NCBI GenBank assembly: GCA_910584375.1
Contig: CAJUAH010000024.1
Coordinates: forward strand, 3,542-67,541
DNA length: 64,000 nucleotides
Direction of reading: 5' to 3'
Source: an uncultured Acetatifactor sp.
Lineage (GTDB): Bacteria; Bacillota; Clostridia; Lachnospirales; Lachnospiraceae
Positions within the stretch are counted from its first letter, which is position 1. Each line of letters opens with the position of its first letter. The notes under the pieces are model-generated. The model had not been told where the DNA came from. It was given only the letters and a program-made list of their open reading frames with translations, and made no database searches. Below, one piece after another: positions 7,195 to 17,044 of the stretch. The translations under genes were made by a program, and so were the position numbers.

Positions 7195-10125
7195 ATGAAG
7201 GATAGATATTTTTACAAGGAAGAGATTTTCTTTGCCAATGAAAATGACAGAGAACTGGGGCAGAATCAGGATAAGATCATAGAACTTCTGCGGGGGAACC
7301 TGGCGGTGGGCGTAGTGGGGGGCTTTTTTGAAGAGGGCTATCCGATCTACTTTATCAGTCATTTTACCCTGAATAACCTGGGACTGACTTATGAGACGTT
7401 CATGGAGCGCACCGGGGGCCGGTATCTGGAGGCCGTCTATGAGGAGGACAGACAGATATTTGAGGAGGGGCCGGAGCAGGAGAAGGAGAAGACCGTCCGG
7501 GAATATCGCATGATAAACGGAGACGGGGAGCCGGTGTGGGTCAATGAGGTTCGCACTTTTTCCACTGCCGGGGACGGCAGGAGGATATGGGTGTGTTCCC
7601 TGCGGCTGATCGACGAGGATTACCGCAGGCAGTGGATGCATCATGAGGCGTTCAGCCTTATGAAGGACGCTTATTACCGCATCAGTTTTGTGAATCTCAA
7701 GCAGAATTATATTGAGACGCTGAAACTGGAGGGCGTGGAGGAACGAGCGGAAGCCCTGCTGCAGGGAGATTACCGCAAAGTGCTGGAACACTGTGCCGGG
7801 GGATATGTGGATGAGGAGTTCAGGGAGAGATTTCTGAACATACTGTCGCCGGAGAACCTGCAGACAGTGCTGAACACTACCGGAGAACCCATTTATTTTA
7901 CCTATCGCAGGCTGGTGCAGGGGAAGAGCAGATGGGTGCGCTCAGAGGTAGTCCCCGTAGACAACTATTCCGCTGACAATCCCGTTGTTGTGTGGTATCT
8001 GAAAAATGTATCCGAGGAGAAGGCCAGAGAGAAGAATCTGTCTGACGCGCTGTTGGTGGATAATGCCAGCCTGCGCAGATCTCTGGATAAGGAGGAGCAA
8101 TACAGGCAGGCCATAATATCCGAGGCGCTCTTTGTATTTAATGTAAATGTAAGCCGCAATGTGATAGAGGAAGATTTTTACAGGATAGCTGACGTGCGGC
8201 TAACGCCCATTCTGCCCCTGGTGGGGATGTGTGCGCCCTGCAGCGCGGACGATTTTTTCAGCAGTTGGTCCCGGGAAAAGATATTGGAGGAGGATCGGGA
8301 GAATTATGACAGGTGCATCAATACCCGATATCTGAAAGAGGCGTATGAGCGGGGCGAAACCGAGCTGGTGCTGGAATATGAGACCCGGATAGAAGATGAG
8401 ACGCCCGTGATCCTGCGCCATACGATCCTGCTGATCCGTGACAGCGTCAGCGACGATATCGTAGCCATGAACAATCTGAAAGATATCACGGATCAGCGCA
8501 AAAAGGAGAGGGAGACCCGTAAAGCTCTCCTGGACGCGTATGAGGCGGCCAACCGCGCCAGCAGCGCCAAGACAGATTTCCTTTCCCGGATGTCTCATGA
8601 TATCCGCACGCCGATGAATGCCATCATCGGTATGACCGCCATCGCGGGAACCCATCTTCAGGAGCCCGAAAAAATGGCGGAATGCCTGGGTAAGATTACC
8701 TCCGCCAGCAGACACCTTCTGGCTCTTATCAACGAAGTGCTGGATATGAGCAAGATCGAATCAGGAACTCTGTCTCTGAACGAGGAGGAGTTCAATCTGG
8801 CCAGTCTGATGGACAATCTGCTGAACATGGCCCGGCCCATGATTGAAGAAAAGCAGCATGAACTGGAGGTCAGCATTCACGATCTGAAACATGAAAATGT
8901 GATGGGCGACAGCATGCGGATCCAGCAGGCGTTTATGAATATCGTCGGCAATTCCGTTAAATATACGCCGCCGGGGGGAAGGATTCGTATTGAACTCACA
9001 GAGAAACCTTCCGGTCAGGTCAAGACAGGCTGCTATGAGTTTGTCTTTACGGACAATGGGATCGGTATGTCCCCGGAGTTTTTGCAGCACCTCTTTGAGC
9101 CCTTTGAGCGCGCCGAGGATGTGCGCACCAGCAAGGTACAGGGCACGGGACTGGGAATGCCCGTGGCCCGGAATATCATCCGTATGATGGGCGGAGATAT
9201 CCGGGTGGACAGCGAACTGGAAAAGGGTTCCCGCTTTACCGTGCAGATATTGCTAAAGTATCAGGAGGAGGATGCGGTATCCCTGTCGGAGTTGATACGG
9301 CTGCCGGTGTTGGTGGCGGACGATGATGAGATCGCCTGCCAGAGCACTTGTCTGATGCTGGATGAACTGGGACTGCACAGTGAGGGCGTGTTCTCCGGTG
9401 AGGAAGCCGTAGCCTGTGTGGAGAAAGCGCATGAACGGCAGGAGAATTATTTTGCCGTGATTCTGGACTGGAAGATGCCGGGAATGGATGGCATAGAGAC
9501 GGCCAGAGAGATACGGCGCCGGGTGGGGCCGGATGTACCCATTATTATCCTGTCGGGCTATGACTGGTCACAGTGTGAGATGGAGGCCAGAGCGGCGGGA
9601 GTGGACGCCTTTATCACCAAACCTTTATTTAAGAGCAGGCTGGTCACTGTCTTGCGCAGTCTGCTGGAGGAGCAGCAGTCTCAGGGATCCGGAGAGGATG
9701 ACCATGAGCTGGAGCAGACGCTGGAGAAGACCCTGGAGCAGGATTTCACCGGCAAGAGGATTCTGCTTGTGGAGGATAATGAACTGAACCGGGAGATCGC
9801 CACCGAGATCCTGGAGATGGTGGGACTTACGGTGGAATCCGCGGAGAACGGCAGCATTGCCGTGGATATGGTTGCCGGAGCGGAGCCGGGGTATTATAAC
9901 ATGGTGCTGATGGATATACAGATGCCGGTGATGAACGGCTATGAGGCCACCTGCGCTATCCGGGCTCTGGACCGCAGGGACGTCAAATATATTCCCATCG
10001 TGGCGATGACGGCCAATGCTTTTGCGGAGGATATTCAGGCGGCAAAATCCTCCGGTATGAACGAACATATGGCTAAACCCATCGATCTGAACCGATTGAT
10101 GGATGTGTTGAACCGCTGGCTGTAA
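7195..10125 (+). CDS. Hybrid sensor histidine kinase with two receiver domains
   Basis: The 976-residue signalling protein has a long N-terminal half with PAS-like segments (for example YRMINGDGEPVWVNE) and no clear membrane segment. A HisKA domain follows with phospho-acceptor His near 468 (MSHDIRTPMN), then an HATPase_c domain (DNGIGM, GTGLGM). Two receiver domains end the protein: one starts at LPVLVADDDE (about 704) with its Asp in VILDWKMPG, the second at RILLVEDNE (about 856) with its Asp in VLMDIQMP. No output domain is present, so signalling probably passes by phosphotransfer or protein contact. The absence of membrane segments suggests a cytoplasmic signal. The start is the ATG at 7195, preceded by a GGGGG ribosome site. 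It begins 16 bases after the glycosidase gene. Confidence 0.9.
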   Translation: MKDRYFYKEEIFFANENDRELGQNQDKIIELLRGNLAVGVVGGFFEEGYPIYFISHFTLNNLGLTYETFMERTGGRYLEAVYEEDRQIFEEGPEQEKEKTVREYRMINGDGEPVWVNEVRTFSTAGDGRRIWVCSLRLIDEDYRRQWMHHEAFSLMKDAYYRISFVNLKQNYIETLKLEGVEERAEALLQGDYRKVLEHCAGGYVDEEFRERFLNILSPENLQTVLNTTGEPIYFTYRRLVQGKSRWVRSEVVPVDNYSADNPVVVWYLKNVSEEKAREKNLSDALLVDNASLRRSLDKEEQYRQAIISEALFVFNVNVSRNVIEEDFYRIADVRLTPILPLVGMCAPCSADDFFSSWSREKILEEDRENYDRCINTRYLKEAYERGETELVLEYETRIEDETPVILRHTILLIRDSVSDDIVAMNNLKDITDQRKKERETRKALLDAYEAANRASSAKTDFLSRMSHDIRTPMNAIIGMTAIAGTHLQEPEKMAECLGKITSASRHLLALINEVLDMSKIESGTLSLNEEEFNLASLMDNLLNMARPMIEEKQHELEVSIHDLKHENVMGDSMRIQQAFMNIVGNSVKYTPPGGRIRIELTEKPSGQVKTGCYEFVFTDNGIGMSPEFLQHLFEPFERAEDVRTSKVQGTGLGMPVARNIIRMMGGDIRVDSELEKGSRFTVQILLKYQEEDAVSLSELIRLPVLVADDDEIACQSTCLMLDELGLHSEGVFSGEEAVACVEKAHERQENYFAVILDWKMPGMDGIETAREIRRRVGPDVPIIILSGYDWSQCEMEARAAGVDAFITKPLFKSRLVTVLRSLLEEQQSQGSGEDDHELEQTLEKTLEQDFTGKRILLVEDNELNREIATEILEMVGLTVESAENGSIAVDMVAGAEPGYYNMVLMDIQMPVMNGYEATCAIRALDRRDVKYIPIVAMTANAFAEDIQAAKSSGMNEHMAKPIDLNRLMDVLNRWL

Positions 10126-10160
10126 TCCGATGGACGCGGGAAAAGAATTAAGGGAGAAGT

Positions 10161-12137
10161 ATGAGTATTACGACAAATGTTAAAGACAGGCTCAGGAAAC
10201 GGTATGATGCCGATTTCCTGAGTTTTCATGAGAACAGAATCAAGGACAGCCGCAGCGCGGGCAACCGGGCCAGAGAGATGCGCGTCACGATAGAGGCCCG
10301 CCTGAATAATGGCAAGGCTCTCACCGCCAGCCCCAAGCGGCAGTGCGCGGCGTTGACGCAGTTTTATCAAAGCCGGGGCAATGCGGCGCAGCAACAGAAT
10401 ATGGAAAAGACCCGCAGGCAGATCATCTCCATGGATCTGACCTATATTGACAGCTGCGCTCACAGCGAACGGTTTGCGCAGTATCTGCTGGAGCATACGG
10501 AGATCAATCTGGTGGCTGTCGGTGTCGGCGATCTGTACAACAGATATCTGAAGGCGGCGGAAAAGGAGCTTCGCAAGGCCATACTGGGGATGGTGCAGAC
10601 GGATGCAGAGGTGGAATATACCCAGGCGCTGGCAATGGAGAGGCGCTTTATCCTGCATATAGGCGGCACCAACAGCGGCAAGACCTACGAGTCGGTGGAG
10701 CGGCTGAAAAAGGCGAAATGCGGCGTGTACGCGGGGCCGCTGAGGCTGCTGGCGCTGGAGATTTATGACAAGCTGCGGGAGGCCCAGGTCCCCTGTTCCA
10801 TGATCACCGGCGAGGAGCAGCACATCGGAGAGGATAGCCGGGTAACAGCCTGTACGGCGGAGATGGTGGATCTGGATACAGAGTATGACGTGGCGGTCAT
10901 AGATGAGGCCCAGATGATCAGCGATCCTTTCCGGGGGCAGGCATGGTCCCGGCTGGTCATGGGTATCAAAGCAAAAGAGGTGCATGTCTGCATGGCCCCG
11001 GAGGCGGAGAATATTATTCGCCGTATCTTAAAGCGTTGTCATGCCAAATTCGACATAGTGCGCCACGAGAGGAATACGGAGCTGGTTTTTGAGGACAGGC
11101 CCTTTGACATCGACAACGATTTGACCAAAGGGGACGCTCTGATTTTGTTTTCCAAGAGAATGGTGCTGGACGTGGCAGCCAGGCTGGAACTGCAGGGGGT
11201 CAGAGCCAGTGTGATTTACGGCAATCTGCCGCCCCAGATCCGCAAAAAACAGTTTGAGATGTTTTTAAACGGAGAAAATGATGTGGTGGTGGCCACAGAC
11301 GCCATCGGTCTGGGAGTCAATCTGCCCATACGGCGCATTGTATTCATGGAGCATATGAAATTTGACGGCAAGGAGCGGCGTCCCCTGAATGAGTTTGAAG
11401 TACGCCAGATCGCGGGCCGGGCCGGCCGCCGGGGCATGTATGACGTGGGGTATGTGACGGCCACCACCGAGGCGGGGCTGGAGCATATCAAGCGTGTATA
11501 TCCGATGAAACATACCATAGAGTATGCGATCATCGGATTTCCCCAGGTGCTGCTGGACATTGACCAGCCCATCGATCAGATCCTGACTTCCTGGTACAGC
11601 ATCAAGCCCAATCTGGATGTATACCGTAAGATGGATATCAAGGAAATGCTGATAAAGTACAGGAACCTGTACAATATCAGGGACAGTATCGCCGGGTTCG
11701 ACGACAAGCGGGAGGTCTACAATATGATTTCCTGTGACGTGGATCTGGGCAATGAGAAATGTATGGCCATGTGGCGTTATTACTGCCGCACTTACACGGC
11801 GGACGTATCCGTCAAATTTCCGGTCTTTGACGAGGTGCGGGGCGATACCCGCCTGGAGCGGGCGGAGACTTATTACAAGCTGCTGGATCTGTACAATCAG
11901 TTCTCAGTGCGTTTCGGAAAGATCATGAATGAGGAGCGGGTAATCGAGGAACGCTTAAAGACAGAGGATATTATTCTGTCGGAGCTGGGAAAGAGCAAAA
12001 AGTTCTATCTGCGCCGCTGTGATTGCTGCGGTAAGCTGCTGCCCATCGGAGCCCGGGGCTCGCTTTGCGACGGATGCTATTATGCCGTGTCCGGCGTAAA
12101 AGAAGGCGGTAGAAGGAACAGAGGCGGTAGGAGGTGA
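10161..12137 (+). CDS. Suv3-like superfamily 2 RNA helicase with C-terminal zinc motif
   Basis: The 658-residue protein resembles the mitochondrial RNA helicase SUV3 in its core: Walker A GGTNSGKT (about 168-175), GVYAGPLRLLALE, a DEAQ box (about 248-251) and motif VI QIAGRAGRRG. The C-terminus has two CxxC pairs (CDCC and CDGC) about 15 residues apart, which probably bind zinc. The first 160 residues match nothing I can name. Family knowledge suggests ATP-driven unwinding of RNA or RNA-DNA duplexes in RNA turnover. Its last codons overlap the start of the MATE gene, so the two may be translationally coupled. Confidence 0.85.
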   Translation: MSITTNVKDRLRKRYDADFLSFHENRIKDSRSAGNRAREMRVTIEARLNNGKALTASPKRQCAALTQFYQSRGNAAQQQNMEKTRRQIISMDLTYIDSCAHSERFAQYLLEHTEINLVAVGVGDLYNRYLKAAEKELRKAILGMVQTDAEVEYTQALAMERRFILHIGGTNSGKTYESVERLKKAKCGVYAGPLRLLALEIYDKLREAQVPCSMITGEEQHIGEDSRVTACTAEMVDLDTEYDVAVIDEAQMISDPFRGQAWSRLVMGIKAKEVHVCMAPEAENIIRRILKRCHAKFDIVRHERNTELVFEDRPFDIDNDLTKGDALILFSKRMVLDVAARLELQGVRASVIYGNLPPQIRKKQFEMFLNGENDVVVATDAIGLGVNLPIRRIVFMEHMKFDGKERRPLNEFEVRQIAGRAGRRGMYDVGYVTATTEAGLEHIKRVYPMKHTIEYAIIGFPQVLLDIDQPIDQILTSWYSIKPNLDVYRKMDIKEMLIKYRNLYNIRDSIAGFDDKREVYNMISCDVDLGNEKCMAMWRYYCRTYTADVSVKFPVFDEVRGDTRLERAETYYKLLDLYNQFSVRFGKIMNEERVIEERLKTEDIILSELGKSKKFYLRRCDCCGKLLPIGARGSLCDGCYYAVSGVKEGGRRNRGGRR

Positions 12138-13522
12138 AAGGGCTGAAAACGAAAACTGCCGATAAGAATCTATTGTTTGAATCCATGCCCATTCCCAGGG
12201 CGGTGGCGAATCTGGCGATCCCCACGATCCTGAGCAGCCTGGTTATGGTGCTGTACAATCTGGCGGACACCTATTTTGTGGGAATGCTGAACGATCCGCT
12301 GCAAAATGCGGCCGTGACCCTGGCCGCGCCGGTACTGCTGGCATTTAACGCGGTGAACAATCTGTTCGGCGTGGGTACTTCCAGCATGATGAGCCGTGCC
12401 CTGGGACGTAAGGAATACGATATGGTGCGCAGGAGTTCGGCCATGGGTTTTTACTGCGCGCTTTTCTGCGGCGCGGTCTTTGCCCTGCTCTGTACGGTCT
12501 TTAAAAATCCGCTGCTGGCGCTGTTGGGGGCGGATCCGGTGACAGGCCCCGCCACGGCGGCCTATATGCTGTGGACCGTATCCTGCGGCGCGGTTCCGGC
12601 CATTCTGAACGTGGTGCTGGCCTATCTGGTGCGCTCCGAGGGAGCTTCCCTGCACGCCAGTATCGGAACCATGAGCGGATGCGTTCTCAATATTATACTG
12701 GATCCGATCTTTATCATGCCCTGGGGGCTTAATATGGGAGCGGCGGGAGCCGGCCTGGCCACCTTTATATCCAACTGCGCGGCCTGCTGTTACTTCTTTG
12801 TATTGCTGTATATCAAGCGCCGTTCCACCTATGTCTGTGTGGATCCCCGGATGCTGGGCTGGAACCGCGCTATCATACTGGGTATCTGCGGCGTGGGCAT
12901 CCCCGCCTCCATACAGAACCTGCTGAATGTGACGGGCATGACCATCCTGAACAATTTTACCTCGGAGTACGGGGCGGACGCGGTGGCCGCCATGGGCATC
13001 TCCCAGAAGATCAGTATGGTGCCGTTGCAGATAGCGCTGGGATTTTCCCAGGGCATCATGCCGCTGATCAGCTACAACTATGCCAGCGGCGACCATCCCC
13101 GGATGAAGAAGGCCATTACCTTCGCCATGAAACTGATGTTTCCGGCGCTCTTCGGCGTCATGGCGCTGTTCTGCGTATTTTCGGCGGGCCTGACCAGAGC
13201 CTTTATGGAGAATGAGGCCATCGTTGCCTACGGAACCAGGTTCCTGCGGGGATTCAGTCTGGCGATGCCGTTTCTGGGCATGGACTTCCTGGCGGTGGGT
13301 GTGTTTCAGGCCCTGGGCAAAGGTAAAAACGCTTTAATCTTTGCCCTGATGCGAAAGATTGTGCTGGAGATACCTGCTTTGTTTGTATTAAACTGGCTGT
13401 TTCCGCTGTACGGCCTGCCCTATGCGCAGCCCTTTGCGGAGATGGTGCTGGCTGCTGCCGCCGTATTTATGCTGCGACGGATATTCAGGCAATGTAATCT
13501 GCAACCGCAAACCACAGCATGA
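12134..13522 (+). CDS. MATE-family efflux transporter
   Basis: The 462-residue membrane protein has the hydrophobic profile of a 12-helix MATE exporter, which moves drugs or metabolites out by sodium or proton antiport. The start region PIPRAVANLAIPTILSSL and the NLADTYFVG segment are typical of the clostridial MATE group. The GTG start at 12134 overlaps the helicase stop (GTGA), with AGGAG almost touching it. An ATG at 12182 is an alternative, but it would remove part of the usual N-terminus. The substrate cannot be inferred. Confidence 0.9.
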   Translation: MKGLKTKTADKNLLFESMPIPRAVANLAIPTILSSLVMVLYNLADTYFVGMLNDPLQNAAVTLAAPVLLAFNAVNNLFGVGTSSMMSRALGRKEYDMVRRSSAMGFYCALFCGAVFALLCTVFKNPLLALLGADPVTGPATAAYMLWTVSCGAVPAILNVVLAYLVRSEGASLHASIGTMSGCVLNIILDPIFIMPWGLNMGAAGAGLATFISNCAACCYFFVLLYIKRRSTYVCVDPRMLGWNRAIILGICGVGIPASIQNLLNVTGMTILNNFTSEYGADAVAAMGISQKISMVPLQIALGFSQGIMPLISYNYASGDHPRMKKAITFAMKLMFPALFGVMALFCVFSAGLTRAFMENEAIVAYGTRFLRGFSLAMPFLGMDFLAVGVFQALGKGKNALIFALMRKIVLEIPALFVLNWLFPLYGLPYAQPFAEMVLAAAAVFMLRRIFRQCNLQPQTTA

Positions 13523-13604
13523 TGCGGAATGGCCCTGCGCATAGGTGCGTGGGAAGAAGCCTTGCTGAATCATGAGGACTCTAAACAATCATGAGGAGAC
13601 TGAG

Positions 13605-13862
13605 ATGGAATCATTGGAATTTCGTTATGACACACAGCTTTTGATCGAGGGACAGGACTTGGACGAGGACGCGATCAACGAATATATTACGGAACACTTT
13701 AAAGGAGACTGTCTGCTGGCGGTGGGGGATGAGGAGCTGATCAAGATTCATTTTCATACCAATGAACCCTGGAAGGTGCTGGAGTATTGCGCGGGGCTGG
13801 GGGAGATTTATGATATCGTGGTGGAGGATATGGATCGGCAGGCCAGGGGGCTGCAGGGGTAG
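13605..13862 (+). CDS. Small protein resembling the C-terminal domain of FakA/DAK2-type kinases
   Basis: The 85-residue protein matches a segment near the C-terminus of DAK2-domain fatty acid kinase (FakA/YloV) proteins: FRYDTQLLIEGQDLDE, then LLAVGDEELIKIHFHTNEP and WKVLEYCAGLGE. Here the segment stands alone, with no kinase domain beside it. It could be a free-standing domain protein or a remnant of a larger gene, although it has its own ribosome site (GAGGAGAC) before the ATG at 13605. An in-frame ATG at 13572 is less likely. Its role is unknown. Confidence 0.65.
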   Translation: MESLEFRYDTQLLIEGQDLDEDAINEYITEHFKGDCLLAVGDEELIKIHFHTNEPWKVLEYCAGLGEIYDIVVEDMDRQARGLQG

Positions 13863-13894
13863 AGGGATGCCTTTATGGGATAATGCGAAGGCAC

Positions 13895-14032
13895 GCCTGG
13901 GGAGGGTAATTATTCCTGCATGGACACGCTCTCGCTCGGTTGAACAGCGTAGCAGGTGCTAAGCTCGAAAATACCTCGCTAAGCACTGACGTGTTCATAC
14001 GGTCCTTGCATGAACAATTACCCTCCCCAGGC
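13895..14032. repeat. Long hairpin element 1 (138 bases, 17-base perfect outer stem)
   Basis: The arms gcctggggagggtaatt (13895-13911) and its exact complement (14016-14032) enclose about 104 bases. A second, imperfect stem lies inside (gtgctaagc near 13957 with gctaagcac near 13979). No protein frame fits. It could be a structured RNA or a palindromic intergenic element; no T-run follows, so it is not a simple terminator. Confidence 0.85.
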
Positions 14033-14306
14033 TGTATTTCCGCGTGGGACGTATTAATGCCTGATAGCAGGCATAGTAAGCTGAAGGATATGCCTGGTGC
14101 TCTCATGGGAAATAAAAAGTGTGTAAGAGTTATACAGTATACTGCCATAAGTATGTACTCTGTATACTCCGTGGGAAATGAAAAGTTTATGTGAGCTTAC
14201 ATAACATATATGCATTCTATTTACTCTAATAACTACAGAATTGATAGAAAAAGCATGCCAGAACAAACTTTATCGTTTTTTAAACCATTAGCTTGCGGAA
14301 GACGAA

Positions 14307-14440
14307 TTGTGCGGCCTGTATGCTCCAAAGCAGGCCCTCCGAACCGTCGGTACTTAGATGCCGTATTTTGGCATCTTATGTACCGCTACGGTGAGGTCGG
14401 AGCGAGAGCGCGCCTGCATTGGAGCATACAGGCCGCGCAA
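14307..14440. repeat. Long hairpin element 2 (134 bases, nested stems)
   Basis: The outer arms (14307-14327 and 14420-14440) are 21 bases with one mismatch. Inside, gcaggc/gcctgc, ctccga/tcggag, accgt..cggtac/gtaccg..acggt and gatgcc/ggcatc pair in nested order, so nearly the whole element folds into one rod. It ends 65 bases before dgt. Its sequence differs from element 1. Between the two elements (14033-14306) is AT-rich DNA with no gene that I can recognise. Confidence 0.85.
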
Positions 14441-14447
14441 TGACCCT

Positions 14448-14477
14448 TTGCTGAAAGCCTAAAAAGGTATATATAAT
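14448..14477 (+). promoter_or_regulatory. Sigma-A type promoter of dgt
   Basis: TTGCTG (14448-14453), an 18-base spacer and TATAAT (14472-14477) lie 27 bases upstream of the dgt start, immediately after hairpin element 2. Confidence 0.65.
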
Positions 14478-14504
14478 AAGTTTCAAAGGAGGAGGTGTCA
14501 CACC

Positions 14505-15917
14505 ATGGAATGGACAAAATTGCTGAGTGAGGAGCGGATACGTCCAGTCAGAGCCAGGGGCGGATCGGGGGATCTGCGGACGGAGTATGAGAAGGATTAC
14601 CACCGGATCATCGGCAGCGCGTCTTTTCGGCGCTTGCAGGATAAGACCCAGGTGTTCCCGCTGGATAAGAGCGATTTTATCCGTACCAGACTGACGCATT
14701 CGCTGGAAGTGTCCTCCTTTGGAAAGTCTCTGGGGCAGAATATTTCCCAGAAGATATTGCAGGAGGTGAAGGACCCGGATTTCAAGCCGGAGTACCAGGG
14801 GTATATCTGCGATATTCTGCAATGCGCGGGACTGCTGCACGATATTGGGAACCCTCCTTTCGGGCACTTTGGGGAGACGGTGATCCGGGAGTGGTTTCGG
14901 GAAAATATGGGGAGCCTGCGATTGCAGGGCAGGTCGCTGAAGGAGATCCTGACTGCGCAGATGCAGGCGGATTTTTATGAGTTTGAGGGCAATACGCAGG
15001 CGCTTAGACTGGTGACGAAACTTCACTATCTGGTGGATGAGCATGGGATGAATCTGACACAGGCGCTGTTGGGTACGATCATTAAGTACCCTGTCTCTTC
15101 TCTGGAGATCGATAAGGAAAGCGGGGATATCCGTACCAAGAAGATGGGGTATTATTATGCGGAGCGGGAACAGTTCGCACAGATCCAGAGTACTCTGGGC
15201 ACACAGGGGCGCAGGCATCCGCTGGCTTTTGTGCTGGAGGCGGCGGACGATATCGCTTATAAGACTGCGGATGTGGAGGACGCTTTTAAAAAGGGCTGTA
15301 TCACTTATGGCCAGTTGGTCAGAGAGCTGCGCGACCGGGGAGAAAAGGCCGGGGCCGGGCAGAAATACCGGGATCTGGTGGAGACCCTGGAAAAAAGATA
15401 TCAAAAAGGATTGGAGCGTGAGGTCTCCGATCCCGAAGGGTATGCGGTGCAGAACTGGATCGTCAGTGTGCAGGGCAGGCTGCTGGCCTGTGCCACGGAT
15501 AATTTTGCCGATCATTACAGAGAGATTATGGAAGGCGAATATAAGCGGGAACTGCTGTCGGAGGGGGATTATGGCAGGATGGCCCATGTTTTGGGAGATA
15601 TTGCCTATGAGTATGCCTTTGATTCAAAACCTATTTATAAGCTGGAGATTGCGGCGCAGACGATTCTGAGTTTTCTGCTGGAGCGCTTTGTGGGGGCGGC
15701 CATCGCCTACGACAGCCCCCAGACCATGACGGCGGTGCAGCATAAGCTGATGACGCTGATCTCCGACAATTACAAGGCGATCTACCGGTTTTACAGCAAG
15801 GATAAGTCTCCGGAGGAAAAACTGTATCTGCGTCTGCTGCTGGTGACGGATTCCATATGCGGCATGACCGACAGTTATGCCAAGAGGCTGTATCAGGAGC
15901 TGAGCGGCATCGCTTAA
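14505..15917 (+). CDS. dgt: Deoxyguanosinetriphosphate triphosphohydrolase (dGTPase)
   Basis: This 470-residue HD-domain enzyme hydrolyses dGTP, and often other dNTPs, to the nucleoside and tripolyphosphate, which affects the DNA precursor pool. The family signature is clear: SFRRLQDKTQVFP, RTRLTHSLEVS with the first metal-binding His, LLHDIGNPPFGHFGE with the HD pair, and a later HD-fold Asp in EAADDIAYKTADVED. The length is usual. A very strong ribosome site (AAAGGAGGAGGTG) precedes the ATG at 14505. It has its own promoter just after hairpin element 2. Confidence 0.93.
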   Translation: MEWTKLLSEERIRPVRARGGSGDLRTEYEKDYHRIIGSASFRRLQDKTQVFPLDKSDFIRTRLTHSLEVSSFGKSLGQNISQKILQEVKDPDFKPEYQGYICDILQCAGLLHDIGNPPFGHFGETVIREWFRENMGSLRLQGRSLKEILTAQMQADFYEFEGNTQALRLVTKLHYLVDEHGMNLTQALLGTIIKYPVSSLEIDKESGDIRTKKMGYYYAEREQFAQIQSTLGTQGRRHPLAFVLEAADDIAYKTADVEDAFKKGCITYGQLVRELRDRGEKAGAGQKYRDLVETLEKRYQKGLEREVSDPEGYAVQNWIVSVQGRLLACATDNFADHYREIMEGEYKRELLSEGDYGRMAHVLGDIAYEYAFDSKPIYKLEIAAQTILSFLLERFVGAAIAYDSPQTMTAVQHKLMTLISDNYKAIYRFYSKDKSPEEKLYLRLLLVTDSICGMTDSYAKRLYQELSGIA

Positions 15918-16008
15918 TTCCAGTAAAGCCAATGCGGGAGCGCTATGCCGGGCCAGGTATTTTATGTCCCCAGGATACATATACTAGCTACAAAAAGTAT
16001 CGGGAGTC

Positions 16009-16866
16009 ATGATGCTGGAGCGATTAAAGAAATTAGACTTAAGAAATGTAGACTGGAAGAAACTGGACTATCCCCAGATTGCGTTGACCGTGGTGTTTTT
16101 GCTGGCGATGTTTCTGCTGGGGAGAGCGGTGGGCGCGGTCACCCATGCCACGCTCTCCACCTCCGCCGCGGCCAATTCGCCGGAGAACTGGGGATTGGGA
16201 TTTGGGCAGGAGGGCAGCCAGCCAAGCGGCAATGTGTCCTCCGCGGAACTGGCCAAGTATAATGCCTACTATGTGGGAAACGCCCAGGATAAAGTGATTT
16301 ATCTGACTTTTGACGCCGGGTATGAGAACGGCAATACGGAGCCTATTTTGGACGCGCTGAAAAAGCATAATGCCACGGCCACTTTCTTTGTGGTGGGACA
16401 TTATCTGGAATCCGCGCCGGAGCTGGTCAGGAGAATGGTGGAGGAAGGACACACGGTGGGGAACCACACCTATCATCACCCGGATATGTCCGCGATCTCC
16501 GATCAGGAGACCTTTGCCAAAGAGATGAATGACGTGGCTGCGCTGTATCAGCAGATCACCGGGCAGGAGATGACCGCCTTTTACCGGCCGCCCCAGGGAA
16601 AGTACAGCACGGACAATCTGAAGATGGCGCAGGAGATGGGGTATACCACCTTTTTCTGGAGCCTTGCCTATGTGGACTGGTACCAGGATAAACAGCCTAC
16701 TCATGAGGAGGCATTTGACAAACTGCTCTCCCGGATCCATCCCGGGGCTATCGTGCTGTTACATAGCACTTCCCAGACCAACGGGGAGATCATGGATGAA
16801 CTGCTGACGAAATGGGAGGAGATGGGATACACATTCAAGCCGTTGTCCGACCTGGTGGGGCAGTAG
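16009..16866 (+). CDS. pdaA: Polysaccharide deacetylase, PdaA-like
   Basis: The 285-residue protein has one N-terminal membrane segment (about residues 25-45) and an outward-facing NodB-type deacetylase domain. Catalytic motifs are TFDAGYENG, GNHTYHH (metal-binding His residues) and RPPQGKYS. The combination NWGLGF with YLTFDAGYENG is typical of PdaA-type enzymes. These remove the acetyl group from muramic acid during muramic delta-lactam formation in the spore cortex, which fits spoVT elsewhere in the window. A CGGGAG ribosome site precedes the ATG at 16009; the ATG one codon later is also possible. Other peptidoglycan deacetylases remain possible. Confidence 0.85.
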   Translation: MMLERLKKLDLRNVDWKKLDYPQIALTVVFLLAMFLLGRAVGAVTHATLSTSAAANSPENWGLGFGQEGSQPSGNVSSAELAKYNAYYVGNAQDKVIYLTFDAGYENGNTEPILDALKKHNATATFFVVGHYLESAPELVRRMVEEGHTVGNHTYHHPDMSAISDQETFAKEMNDVAALYQQITGQEMTAFYRPPQGKYSTDNLKMAQEMGYTTFFWSLAYVDWYQDKQPTHEEAFDKLLSRIHPGAIVLLHSTSQTNGEIMDELLTKWEEMGYTFKPLSDLVGQ

Positions 16867-16983
16867 AACGCTTTCCGCAGAGCGGAGAGTGCCCGGACGG
16901 CGTGTTCGCCATGGAAAACAGTGCCGTAGTAAGCCGCCATCTGAAAGGCGGAGAGCGTCGGGTATACCGTCAATGGGATAAAA

Positions 16984-17024
16984 AAGAGGGTCAGGCTCCG
17001 TCCGGGAACCTGACCTTCTTTGAT
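16984..17024 (+). terminator. Rho-independent terminator after pdaA
   Basis: An imperfect 12-base stem (aagagggtcagg at 16984-16995, cctgaccttctt at 17009-17020) runs into a short T-rich stretch. It sits between convergent genes. Confidence 0.6.
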
Positions 17025-17044
17025 TTGCAGAGCAATCGATCGTT

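Noticed and set aside
6147..7196. 349-codon minus-strand open frame
   Set aside because: It is the shadow of the GH113-like gene; no ribosome site or domain.
13895..14440. Ordinary terminators for the two hairpin elements
   Set aside because: Loops are about 90-100 bases long with nested stems and no T-run follows either element.
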